From assembly GCA_031553885.1 (NCBI GenBank), contig JAVBKV010000053.1:8764-72763 (forward strand): 64,000 nucleotides of DNA. Direction: 5' to 3'. The translations under genes and the position numbers were made by a program. Source of the DNA: JAVBKV01 sp031553885. GTDB taxonomy: Bacteria > Bacteroidota > Bacteroidia > Bacteroidales > Azobacteroidaceae. The notes under the pieces were generated by a model that was given only the letters and a program-made list of their open reading frames with translations, was not told the origin of the DNA and searched no databases. Below are positions 8,120 through 16,303 of the stretch, one piece after another; position 1 is the stretch's first letter, and the number at the start of each line of letters is the position of its first letter.

Positions 8120-8539
8120 ATGATGACGATCAATCAGATACAAGATGAAATCATTGAAGAATTTTCTTCTTTAGAAGACTGGATGGATAAATACGCCCTG
8201 TTGATAGAGATGGGAAACGATTTACAACCGCTAGATCCTTCATATAAAACGAACAACAACCTGATTGAAGGTTGCCAGAGCCGGGTTTGGCTACAAGCCG
8301 ATAAAATCGATAGGAACGTTATTTTTCAGGGAGAAAGCGACGCTGTTATCGTTAAAGGTATCGTATCTCTGCTTATCCGGGTTTTATCCGGCCATACTCC
8401 GGATGAGATCCTGGCTGCCGATCTGTATTTCATCGATCGGATCGGATTAAAGGAGCATCTCTCTCCTACTCGATCCAACGGTCTGGTAGCCATGCTTAAG
8501 CAGATGAAATTATACGCCCTGGCGTTTAGTAGTATATAA
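8120..8539 (+). CDS. sufE: SufE-family cysteine desulfurase activator
   Basis: A 139-residue SufE homologue. The sulfur-accepting cysteine lies in the conserved loop IEGCQSRVWL (C52 from the first Met). SufE accepts persulfide from SufS and passes it to the SufBCD iron-sulfur scaffold. The partner suf genes are not in this window. It is 10 bases after the M28 lipoprotein gene. Two adjacent ATG codons (8120, 8123) could start it and cannot be separated by ribosome-site strength. Confidence 0.88.
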   Translation: MMTINQIQDEIIEEFSSLEDWMDKYALLIEMGNDLQPLDPSYKTNNNLIEGCQSRVWLQADKIDRNVIFQGESDAVIVKGIVSLLIRVLSGHTPDEILAADLYFIDRIGLKEHLSPTRSNGLVAMLKQMKLYALAFSSI

Positions 8540-8557
8540 ATTAAGAATTCGACAAAC

Positions 8558-9109
8558 GTGCGCAAGTTAAAGATAACAGAAATGAACCGGCTGAGTCCGG
8601 AGAATTTTAAGCAAACACCTAAAATTCCATTAATTGTCGTGTTGGACAACGTCAGGAGTCTGCACAATGTCGGTTCTGTATTCCGTACTTCCGACGCCTT
8701 TCTGGTAGAAGCCGTTTACCTGTGCGGGATAACAGCAACTCCGCCTCATCCTGAGATTCACAAAACAGCGTTGGGTGCAGAACATACGGTTTCCTGGAAA
8801 TACTTCGAAAAAACAATTGATGCTGTTACGGAATTAAAAAAAGCCGGATATTTTATTGTGGCCATTGAACAGGCAGAAGGAAGCCGGATGCTGGATTCAT
8901 TTCCTTTTTCACTTCAGAAATATGCTGTAATCCTGGGTAATGAAGTCAAAGGTGTGGATCAGGAAGTGATGAACGAATGCGACTGTTGTATAGAAATCCC
9001 ACAATTGGGCACCAAGCATTCACTGAATGTATCTGTCACTTCCGGTATTATCATTTGGGAATTTTTCAAAGCACTCCCTCCTCGACCAGCACAACAATCC
9101 GTTCTGTAA
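8558..9109 (+). CDS. SpoU/TrmH-family RNA 2'-O-methyltransferase
   Basis: A 183-residue SPOUT enzyme. The knotted SAM-binding fold is marked by LDNVRSLHNVGSVFRT near the N-terminus, VILGNEVKGVDQEV in the middle and the C-terminal IPQLGTKHSLNVSVTSGII. These proteins methylate ribose 2'-OH groups in tRNA or rRNA; the exact target cannot be read from sequence. A GTG start at 8558 is preferred over ATG 8582 because the N-terminus MRKLKITEMNR is, from memory, usual for the Bacteroidales family. The 3' end overlaps the convergent DUF4294 gene by 44 bases. It ends the gyrB run. Confidence 0.88.
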   Translation: MRKLKITEMNRLSPENFKQTPKIPLIVVLDNVRSLHNVGSVFRTSDAFLVEAVYLCGITATPPHPEIHKTALGAEHTVSWKYFEKTIDAVTELKKAGYFIVAIEQAEGSRMLDSFPFSLQKYAVILGNEVKGVDQEVMNECDCCIEIPQLGTKHSLNVSVTSGIIIWEFFKALPPRPAQQSVL

Positions 9110-9659
9110 GAGCATCTTTTCCTTTCGGATCCCATTCGGATTTCAGGCTGGCACCGAACATTCCGGCAAAAATATTCCAGAATCCGGCACGAATAGGTCC
9201 TAAGAACGCCTTCAGTATATCGTATGAACTTTGATTGCACTCCCGGTCGATCAATTTAATCAACAACTTACCCTGTGAAAGAGACATTTTTCTCAGGATG
9301 GGTTTGTACTCTGCATACAAGTCTTTTTCCATCCGTTTCAGGTGATCTTCCCGCTCCTTCTCCGGAAGTGTCTGCATGTATTCGTATGTTTCGATCAATG
9401 CTGCATAAATCAACTTGGCATAAGGCAAGGTTTTTTTTACATCCCGGATTAGTTTCCTGTATTGTTCTTCTTCCTTATTACTATCAAAAACCATCGGTGG
9501 AAAAATCGAAATATCCGGCAATACAACCACACGGACCGTATCTCCGTTTTCTACATAAAAAGGAGGTATGCTGTCTGTTGAAACCGGAGGCAAATTCTGC
9601 GCCTCCGTCCGGAAAACCCCGACTAACATTATAATTACAAGGAACACATACAGTTTCAT
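9066..9659 (-). CDS. Exported DUF4294 protein
   Basis: A 197-residue protein with a signal peptide (MKLYVFLVIIMLVGVFRTEAQ) and the DUF4294 pattern: a short beta-rich start (DTVRVVVLPDISIFPP) then a long charged helical body (EEEQYRKLIRDVKKTLPYAKLIY...GKLLIKLIDRECNQSSYDILKAFLGPIRAGFWN). The family is essentially confined to Bacteroidota and has no established biochemical function. It should lie in the periplasm or at the outer membrane. It converges with the SpoU gene, and the last 44 bases of both genes overlap. Confidence 0.82.
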   Translation of the reverse strand: MKLYVFLVIIMLVGVFRTEAQNLPPVSTDSIPPFYVENGDTVRVVVLPDISIFPPMVFDSNKEEEQYRKLIRDVKKTLPYAKLIYAALIETYEYMQTLPEKEREDHLKRMEKDLYAEYKPILRKMSLSQGKLLIKLIDRECNQSSYDILKAFLGPIRAGFWNIFAGMFGASLKSEWDPKGKDALTERIVVLVEEGVL

Positions 9660-9720
9660 GCTGGCAGCTTACATTTCAGGCTCGTTTCATTTATACAAAT
9701 TTATTCTTTTTTTCTTTTGC

Positions 9721-9751
9721 ATTGTTTTTTTCTGAAGAATAGTTACATTTG
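9721..9751 (+). promoter_or_regulatory. Promoter for the barrel/HHH pair
   Basis: A near-match -33 ATTG (9721-9724), 19-base spacer and TACATTTG (9744-9751), 37 bases before the ATG at 9789. The -7 element downstream of the upstream TTG codon at 9717 supports 9789 as the start. Confidence 0.5.
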
Positions 9752-9788
9752 TCACTACTTTAACCATTTATTTTTAACTAAAACAACT

Positions 9789-10589
9789 ATGAAACAAATC
9801 CTTTCCAGGGGAGTTTTTTTTATTATCTCCCTTTTTTTAACAAATCCTTATTCTCTTTTTGCATTTGAAGTACCATCCGGAACAGACACCCGTTCGTTTG
9901 CATTAGGAAACGTTCATGCCCTAAGCAAAGAACTTATAAATCCCGCTTCCATATCTTTTGAAACCTGCGGAAAAGGAGGTATTTTCGTTTACAACCGTTT
10001 TCAGATGAAAGAGTTGAATACTTCCGGAGGTTATGCCATTCTTCCTAATTCCGTTTTAGATATCGGAGTCAAATTTTCCGGATATGGATACGAAGATTAC
10101 CATACCTGGGAATTACGAACCTGTGTTTCAAAAAAAGTAACCTCAGGTATAGCGCTGGGGAGTTACTTTTTATATGCCGGAGAATCCTTGGCAGGAGAAG
10201 AAAAAAACCGGAGTTATATCGCAGCTGGTATCGGATTGAATATACATACCGGAGAAAAATTCGAATTTGCATTACTGGCCGACAACCTTATCAATGACCT
10301 TCCGGAAAAATCGTCTCTACTGCATGCCGGAATAAATTATCAAATCATCCGGAACTGGTATTTTTTATTAGAAACCGTCACCAACTGGAACGACTTTTTC
10401 AATCTTTCTGCTGGTTTTGAATACCTGTTATCCGAACAAATGACCATCCGATGCGGAATTCGAACTCACCCCAAATCCCCTTCGTTCGGGATGGCATACA
10501 ACTGGAAGAAATGGTCTGTAGACATAGGATTTTCATTCCATAATACGCTGGGAACCAGTAGCAGCATCAGTTTATCACTCCTATTCTAA
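9789..10589 (+). CDS. PorV/PorQ-like outer-membrane beta-barrel protein
   Basis: A 266-residue protein. The ATG at 9789 gives a clean signal peptide (MKQILSRGVFFIISLFLTNPYSLFAF); an upstream TTG would add 24 unlikely residues and lies before the -7 element. The mature part has a PorV/PorQ-like opening (SFALGNVHALSKELINPASISF) and then alternating beta-strands, ending in phenylalanine (SLSLLF) as outer-membrane barrels do. PorV and PorQ act in type IX secretion, but this may be a distant relative with another role. It lies 45 bases before the HHH-domain gene and is probably cotranscribed with it. Confidence 0.68.
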   Translation: MKQILSRGVFFIISLFLTNPYSLFAFEVPSGTDTRSFALGNVHALSKELINPASISFETCGKGGIFVYNRFQMKELNTSGGYAILPNSVLDIGVKFSGYGYEDYHTWELRTCVSKKVTSGIALGSYFLYAGESLAGEEKNRSYIAAGIGLNIHTGEKFEFALLADNLINDLPEKSSLLHAGINYQIIRNWYFLLETVTNWNDFFNLSAGFEYLLSEQMTIRCGIRTHPKSPSFGMAYNWKKWSVDIGFSFHNTLGTSSSISLSLLF

Positions 10590-10634
10590 TCAGATCCGGC
10601 CTCCATTCTTTCAAAACCTATAAAAAACACAACT

Positions 10635-12689
10635 ATGAAACCAATCATCTTATTTATGTTAACCGTTGCCTTACCCTTACACATCATTTTTGCCCAATCC
10701 ACTTCCGATAATACCTCCTGGATGCAATACCTGGAAGAACTGGCGGATTCTGAAGAGGCTGATGTGAACTCCCTGGAACAATTGTTTGAGGAATTATCCT
10801 TTCTCAGCGAAAATCCGTTCGATCTGAATACGGTAAAAAAAGAGGACCTGGAAAAACTACCTTTTCTTTCAGGTATTCAAATTGAAAACATTATGTATTA
10901 TCAGTACCGGTACGCGCCTCTCTCCAGCATATATGAGCTAAAAAACGTGGAAGAGTTGGATATGCAAACCATTAATTATCTTCTTCCTTTTGTTTATGTG
11001 GGAAAAACAACAGAAAAGATGACCCTGCAACCGGATCAAATAATCCGGCACAGCAAACACGATCTGCTGCTACGTTCCGACCTTTGTCTACAGGAAAAAG
11101 CGGGATACCGACAGGTAACTGAAGAAGAAAAAAAAGAAAAACCCAATTCATTTTACTTAGGTGAACCGTATTATTTAGCGATGAAATATGGATTCCAATA
11201 TAAAAACCGCCTGCAATTCGGAATTACAGGAGAAAAAGACCCCGGAGAAGCTTTCTGGAATAAAAATCATCATGGATTCAACTTCTACTCCCTGCATCTG
11301 GCAATCAAAAACACCGGTATTCTCCAGGAGTTATACCTGGGAGATTACCGGGCATCTTTCGGGCAAGGGCTGATTCTCAACTCTGATTTCAGCATGGGAA
11401 AAACTTCCGATGCATCCAATCCCATGAAAAAGAACAATGGATTCAAACGGCATTTTTCTACGGCAGAAAGCGGTTTCTTCAGAGGAGTTGCCGGAACATT
11501 GAAAGCCGGAGCAATCAAATTAAGTCTCTTTTATTCCCATAACCAACTCGATGCAAATGCCGACAGTAACTTTATTTATACATTCAAAACCGACGGATAT
11601 CACAGGACCTATAAGGATCTTGAAAAGAAAAGACAGGCAACGGTCAATACCTGGGGAACCAATATCAGATGGGAAAAAGAGAGTTATTCGCTGGGAATTA
11701 CCGCAGTCTCCTATTCTTTCGGAGGAAAGATGCTCAATCCGGAACCCAAGCCCTATAATCTGTTTCACTTAAGAGAAAAAAAACACTATAATGCGAGTAT
11801 CCATTATGGTTTCCAATGGAAAAAATTTTCAATGCAGGGAGAAACCGCTTTCAGTCCCAACGGAGGAACGGCTACCCTTAATCATGTATATTTTCATCCG
11901 GCAACATTTATCAGCCTGGTTTTTTCGTACAGAAATTACACGCGTGACTATCAGGCTTTATACGCCCGTTCGTTCTCAGAATCCTCCGGCATACAAAACG
12001 AAGCCGGATTTTATACCGGCGCTAAAATAAAATTCATGAGAAACTGGGAATTTGCAACTTATTTCGACCAGTTTCAATTTCCCTGGCTAAAATACGGGAT
12101 CAACGGGCCTTCTTCCGGAACGGATGCGTTGGCTCAACTATCCTATCATGTACTCAAAAAATTCCAGATTCGTACCCGGTACAAGTACAAACAAAAATAT
12201 AAAAATCAGAATACGGAAGAAAAGGCAGAACCCCTCATCTTACCATACGATCAGCACAAATGGAGATTGCAGGCAGATTACCAGACAGAAAAAGGTTTTG
12301 ATTTCAATGTTCAGTTTGATTACAACCTGTATAAAAACAATATGATCCAAAAAACCGGATGGTCTGTAACGTCAGGAACTGGAATCCATCCGTCCGGATT
12401 TCCGGTACAGGCCGATTGTTCCCTTGCCTATTTTCACGCTTCGGACTGGAACAACAGAATAAGTGTTTATGAAAAACATATTTTGTATGCTTTCAGTTTT
12501 CCCTCTTATTACGGAGAAGGACTCAGGTATTATGTGACAATGAAATGGAAAATTTCAGCCGGTATCAATTTTTATTTTAAAGTAGCCTCTACCCATTACT
12601 TCGATAGCAAAACAACAAGTTCTGATCTCGAAGCTATTTCCGGAAGTGAAAAAACAGACATTTGCGGGCTCCTCAGATGTATTTTTTAG
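10635..12689 (+). CDS. Exported helix-hairpin-helix protein with beta-rich C-terminal region
   Basis: A 684-residue protein with a signal peptide (MKPIILFMLTVALPLHIIFAQ). Residues 62-90 form a helix-hairpin-helix unit (FDLNTVKKEDLEKLPFLSG), with a second degenerate unit near 96-120, as in ComEA-type proteins. From about 140 on, the sequence is a long series of alternating polar/aromatic strands ending in phenylalanine, suggesting an outer-membrane barrel. HHH domains normally bind DNA non-specifically, but in an exported protein they may serve in protein contacts. No comE-type DNA-uptake partner is nearby except the barrel protein upstream. Function is unknown. Confidence 0.7.
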   Translation: MKPIILFMLTVALPLHIIFAQSTSDNTSWMQYLEELADSEEADVNSLEQLFEELSFLSENPFDLNTVKKEDLEKLPFLSGIQIENIMYYQYRYAPLSSIYELKNVEELDMQTINYLLPFVYVGKTTEKMTLQPDQIIRHSKHDLLLRSDLCLQEKAGYRQVTEEEKKEKPNSFYLGEPYYLAMKYGFQYKNRLQFGITGEKDPGEAFWNKNHHGFNFYSLHLAIKNTGILQELYLGDYRASFGQGLILNSDFSMGKTSDASNPMKKNNGFKRHFSTAESGFFRGVAGTLKAGAIKLSLFYSHNQLDANADSNFIYTFKTDGYHRTYKDLEKKRQATVNTWGTNIRWEKESYSLGITAVSYSFGGKMLNPEPKPYNLFHLREKKHYNASIHYGFQWKKFSMQGETAFSPNGGTATLNHVYFHPATFISLVFSYRNYTRDYQALYARSFSESSGIQNEAGFYTGAKIKFMRNWEFATYFDQFQFPWLKYGINGPSSGTDALAQLSYHVLKKFQIRTRYKYKQKYKNQNTEEKAEPLILPYDQHKWRLQADYQTEKGFDFNVQFDYNLYKNNMIQKTGWSVTSGTGIHPSGFPVQADCSLAYFHASDWNNRISVYEKHILYAFSFPSYYGEGLRYYVTMKWKISAGINFYFKVASTHYFDSKTTSSDLEAISGSEKTDICGLLRCIF

Positions 12690-13103
12690 TGCCTTATCAT
12701 TTTTTATCACCTTTTTTTGTCATTGTATTTGATAATATATTTTTTTTATTATCTTTGTGACGTAATAATTAATTAAAAGGATAAATAACATACATACTAT
12801 CAAGAAAAACAAACTTTAAAAAAAGAATAAAAAAGTTAAGAATTCTTTTATCAGGCTGAATTTTCAACCAATAAAAGTTTGTTCTTTTGGTCGTATTCAA
12901 AACTAATGTGAGTAAAATTATATATTTAGCCTGGCCGGATATTTCCTGCCAAGAAGACAACCGCAAAAAAAGAATCAAAAAGTATCTAAGATTTCTGAAA
13001 GATTCTAATATAACTTCAAGCGGATAATCTTATTTTGTAATCCTCAAATCTTAATCTATGTTGAATGAAACGTTTGTGAGTTTCAATTTTTATTATTAGT
13101 ATC
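12690..13103. other. 414-base AT-rich intergenic region with a possible long leader
   Basis: There is no credible gene here; a 69-codon minus-strand ORF (12769-12978) lacks family features. A good promoter sits at 12728-12757, some 350 bases before the tetR start, and a weaker one is nearer the gene (TTTG 13034-13037, 19 bases, TATGTTGA 13057-13064). The region could hold a long 5' leader or an unrecognised small RNA; no conserved RNA fold is recognisable by eye. Confidence 0.4.
12728..12757 (+). promoter_or_regulatory. Bacteroidota promoter far upstream of tetR
   Basis: TTTG (12728-12731), 18-base spacer, TATCTTTG (12750-12757). It points toward the tetR gene, whose start is about 346 bases further on. 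Confidence 0.5.
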
Positions 13104-13742
13104 ATGACTACAGAAAAAAAAACAAGAATCAGAAGAACAAGAGATGTCATTGACAATCAATTGATGAATGCAGTGTGCAGAGTGATTAACGAATTAGGAT
13201 TTTCCAATTTAGGAATTAATTCTGTTTCGGAAGTTGCCAAAGTAGAAAAAGCTTATATCTACAGAAACTTTGAAAGTTTTGACAATTTACTCGAAAGATA
13301 CTTTGTCAGAAATGACTTTTGGGAAAGATTTATTGTACAAAAAGCATACAATGAACACGCAAGCGATTTGAAAGAAATGTTTTCTTTCTATCTGACAGAG
13401 CTTTTCAAAACAATGGATCAAAGCAGAGAGTTTGAAAGTATTGCCCGTTGGGAAATTGCGGAACCGACCCCTTACATTTTGAAACATGCAAAAAGAAGAG
13501 AACTGGAAAACAGTGACCTTTTAGCCAAAAATGCCGAATTTTTCAAAGGTTCGGGAATCGACATCGAAGCTTTATATGCTCTTTCCATTGCCGGTATTTT
13601 TTATCTGGTAATGCACAAAGACGTATCTCCTTTCTGTAACATTGATTTTAACACAAGAGAAGGTAAAAAACGCTTCGTTAATGCGATAGATCAATTGTCA
13701 GATATGATTTTTGAACAAAGAGAAAGAAATTTAAAGAAATAA
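13104..13742 (+). CDS. TetR/AcrR-family transcriptional regulator
   Basis: A 212-residue regulator. The N-terminal helix-turn-helix (about 10-60: AVCRVINELGFSNLGINSVSEVAKVEKAYIYRNF spread over these residues) is typical of TetR repressors; the C-terminal 150 residues are helical and would bind a ligand and dimerise. The N-terminus is very basic (EKKTRIRRTRDV). The ligand and target genes cannot be inferred; the nearest downstream gene is the GH3-type enzyme, separated by a terminator. Its coding sequence is more AT-rich than its neighbours, which may hint at separate ancestry. Confidence 0.82.
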   Translation: MTTEKKTRIRRTRDVIDNQLMNAVCRVINELGFSNLGINSVSEVAKVEKAYIYRNFESFDNLLERYFVRNDFWERFIVQKAYNEHASDLKEMFSFYLTELFKTMDQSREFESIARWEIAEPTPYILKHAKRRELENSDLLAKNAEFFKGSGIDIEALYALSIAGIFYLVMHKDVSPFCNIDFNTREGKKRFVNAIDQLSDMIFEQRERNLKK

Positions 13743-13770
13743 AAGAATCAAACTGATAATAAAAGAGAAT

Positions 13771-13796
13771 ATCTCAAGAGTGATTACTTTTGAGAT
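13771..13796 (+). terminator. Terminator after tetR
   Basis: An 11-bp stem (13771-13781 with 13786-13796, one G-T pair) around the loop GATT is followed by a T-rich tract. It separates tetR from the GH3-type gene. Confidence 0.7.
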
Positions 13797-13841
13797 GTTC
13801 TTTTGTTTTATTAATAATCGCAATATATTAACGGATTTTGA

Positions 13842-15350
13842 ATGTTTTTTAATAAAGTTGCATTACAATTATTTTCTTCCAGATTAAAGAGTATTGCCAG
13901 GTTTGAACAATACGCGGATACTGTTCAAGCTGAACAGTTATCCTTCCTGATACAAACGGCAAAAAACTCAATCTGGGGCAAATCATTTGATTATGCTTCT
14001 ATGCGGTCCTATAAAGACTTTGCCTCCCGCATACCTGTTCAGGACTATGAAAACATCAAACCGTTTATCCAACGAACCATGCAGGGGGAAGATAATTTGC
14101 TCTGGCCCGAAAAAATAACATGGTTTGCCCAATCTTCCGGAACTACCAATGACAAAAGCAAGTTTATTCCTGTCAGTCCTTCTTCGTTGAAAAAATGCCA
14201 TTACCGTGGAGGAAAGGATACCGTAGCCACTTACCTGGACAACCACCCAGGCAGTCGGTTATTCGGAGGAAAAGGCCTCATTCTGGGAGGCAGTCACAAA
14301 CCGTCTTACTACAATGAACACGTACAGACGGGAGACCTTTCTGCTATATTGATTGAAAATATCCACCCCCTGGCCAATTGTTTCCGGACTCCTGAAAAAA
14401 AAATCATCCTCATGGATGAATGGGAAGCCAAGCTGGAAGCTATCTTTCAGAAAACATACCGTCAGAATATTACCAATCTGTCCGGAGTCCCTTCCTGGAT
14501 TCTGGTATTAATCAAAAAAATACTGGAAAAAACCGGCAAACGATACCTGACTGAAGTATGGCCCAATCTGGAGGTTTTTTTTCATGGAGGAGTCAGCTTT
14601 ACTCCATACAAAGAACAATACAAGGCGCTCATCCCCTCTGACCGGATGAAATACATGGAGACATACAACGCTTCGGAAGGATTCTTTGCTTTACAAAATG
14701 ACCTTAACGATCCCTCAATGCTTCTGATGCTGGATTACGGTATTTTCTATGAATTTATACCAATCGAAGAAATTGAATCGGAGAATCCTGTTGTTTATCC
14801 GCTGACAGAAGTGGAATTAAATCGTAATTATGCAGTGGTTATGAGCAGCAACAACGGACTTTGGCGTTATAAGATCGGCGATACTGTCCGGTTTACGAGC
14901 AAAAATCCCTATAAAATTGTTGTGACCGGAAGGACCCGGCATTTCATCAATGCTTTCGGAGAAGAACTCATGATAGACAATGCTGAAAAAGCCTTACTGA
15001 AAGCTTGTGAAGCCACGGGAGCCAAGATATTAGAATACACGGCTGCACCTGTGTATATGTCCACCGAAATGAAAGGAAAACATCAATGGTTGATCGAATT
15101 CGAAAATCCTCCTTCATCATTCACAGAATTTACTGCTGTTTTGGATGCATCTTTACAAAATATCAATTCTGATTATGAGGCCAAGCGGAAAAAAAATATG
15201 ACGCTGGAAATGCCAAACATAACAGTTGCCCGTCCCGGATTATTTTATGACTGGCTGAAAACCAAAGGTAAACTAGGCGGACAACACAAAGTTCCCCGCC
15301 TGAATAACACAAGGGACATTATAGACGTGTTATTGGAAATGAATCGATGA
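13842..15350 (+). CDS. GH3-family acyl-adenylating enzyme
   Basis: A 502-residue member of the GH3 (auxin-responsive promoter) family of the ANL adenylating superfamily. The ATP-binding motif SSGTTNDKSKFIPVS is near residue 100, YNASEGFFA near 275 and the hinge motif YKIGDTVRFT near 345. Plant GH3 enzymes join amino acids to jasmonate or auxin through an acyl-adenylate; bacterial members are common in Bacteroidota but their substrates are largely unknown. No signal peptide, so it is cytoplasmic. It ends 6 bases from the convergent aguB stop. An acid-amido synthetase activity is inferred only. Confidence 0.82.
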   Translation: MFFNKVALQLFSSRLKSIARFEQYADTVQAEQLSFLIQTAKNSIWGKSFDYASMRSYKDFASRIPVQDYENIKPFIQRTMQGEDNLLWPEKITWFAQSSGTTNDKSKFIPVSPSSLKKCHYRGGKDTVATYLDNHPGSRLFGGKGLILGGSHKPSYYNEHVQTGDLSAILIENIHPLANCFRTPEKKIILMDEWEAKLEAIFQKTYRQNITNLSGVPSWILVLIKKILEKTGKRYLTEVWPNLEVFFHGGVSFTPYKEQYKALIPSDRMKYMETYNASEGFFALQNDLNDPSMLLMLDYGIFYEFIPIEEIESENPVVYPLTEVELNRNYAVVMSSNNGLWRYKIGDTVRFTSKNPYKIVVTGRTRHFINAFGEELMIDNAEKALLKACEATGAKILEYTAAPVYMSTEMKGKHQWLIEFENPPSSFTEFTAVLDASLQNINSDYEAKRKKNMTLEMPNITVARPGLFYDWLKTKGKLGGQHKVPRLNNTRDIIDVLLEMNR

Positions 15351-15356
15351 AGTAAC

Positions 15357-16262
15357 TCATTCATCAATGAACCTCCGGTTCAAATCTGCAAAAGCATCAA
15401 TCCTACGATCCCTGAAGAAGGGCCACCAGCGCCGGACCTCCTCCGAACGCTTTAAGTTGAGTTCGACAATCTGGTTTTCTTCTTTATCGTTTGAAGCCTC
15501 TGCTAGCATTTCTCCCTGAGGACCGGCAATGAAACTATTCCCCCAAAACTGAATACCTCCTGTTTGCCCGGAAGGATCGGATTCATGTCCTGTACGGTTG
15601 GCAGCCACCACATGCAACCCATTAGCTACGGCATGGCCGCGTTGAGCAATCACCCAAGCGTTTTTTTGCCGTTCTTTTTCTTCCTTTGTATCAGAAGACT
15701 CCCAACCGATTGCTGTCGGATAAATCAGCAGGTCTGCTCCTGCAAGTGCCATCAACCGGGCAGCTTCCGGGTACCACTGGTCCCAGCATACAAGAACGCC
15801 TAATTTACCGACGGATGTTTGTATAGGTCGAAAACCCATATCTCCAGGTGTAAAATAAAACTTTTCGTAATAAGCCGGATCATCGGGAATATGCATTTTA
15901 CGGTATTTCCCGGCAATCGTTCCGTCTTTTTCCAGAACAACGGCCGTATTGTGATATAGCCCGGGGGCACGTTTTTCAAACAAAGACAACACCAGTACAA
16001 CTCCCAATTCTTTAGCCAAAGCACCAAACCGTTCGGTGGAAGGTCCGGGTATCGTTTCCGCCAGATCGAACACCTGCGTATCTTCTGTCTGACAGAAATA
16101 CAAGGAGTTGTGTAGTTCTTGCAAGACTACTAATTCAGCTCCCAGAGAGGCACAATCACGAATATTGGCAACCAGTTTTTCCTGGTTCGACGGTATATCC
16201 GGGGTATTGGATTGTTGGATCAGACCAACTCGGAGGGTATTGTTCATTTTTTGAGGTTTCAT
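15357..16262 (-). CDS. aguB: N-carbamoylputrescine amidase
   Basis: A 301-residue nitrilase-fold carbon-nitrogen hydrolase with the E-K-C triad: E49 (VVLQELHNSLYF), K122 (KYRKMHIPDD) and C159 (LVCWDQWYPE). It converts N-carbamoylputrescine to putrescine, CO2 and ammonia. The specific assignment rests on the strong family resemblance (YYEKFYFTPGD, YPTAIGWES) and on agmatine deiminase lying 41 bases upstream on the same strand. The start could be at 16262 or at the inner Met six codons on (MNNTLRV); the latter better fits the first beta-strand. Confidence 0.92.
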   Translation of the reverse strand: MKPQKMNNTLRVGLIQQSNTPDIPSNQEKLVANIRDCASLGAELVVLQELHNSLYFCQTEDTQVFDLAETIPGPSTERFGALAKELGVVLVLSLFEKRAPGLYHNTAVVLEKDGTIAGKYRKMHIPDDPAYYEKFYFTPGDMGFRPIQTSVGKLGVLVCWDQWYPEAARLMALAGADLLIYPTAIGWESSDTKEEKERQKNAWVIAQRGHAVANGLHVVAANRTGHESDPSGQTGGIQFWGNSFIAGPQGEMLAEASNDKEENQIVELNLKRSEEVRRWWPFFRDRRIDAFADLNRRFIDE

Positions 16263-16303
16263 TTTAAATTGTGGGGTTTTTATCTTATAAGGTCCTTAAA
16301 GAT

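Noticed and set aside
12769..12978. 69-codon minus-strand ORF in the tetR upstream gap
   Set aside because: It is low-complexity and Phe/Leu-rich, lacks a ribosome site or family features, and lies across a predicted forward promoter region.
13104..15350. TetR regulating the adjacent GH3 gene as one operon
   Set aside because: A clear terminator at 13771-13796 separates them; regulation in trans remains possible but unsupported.
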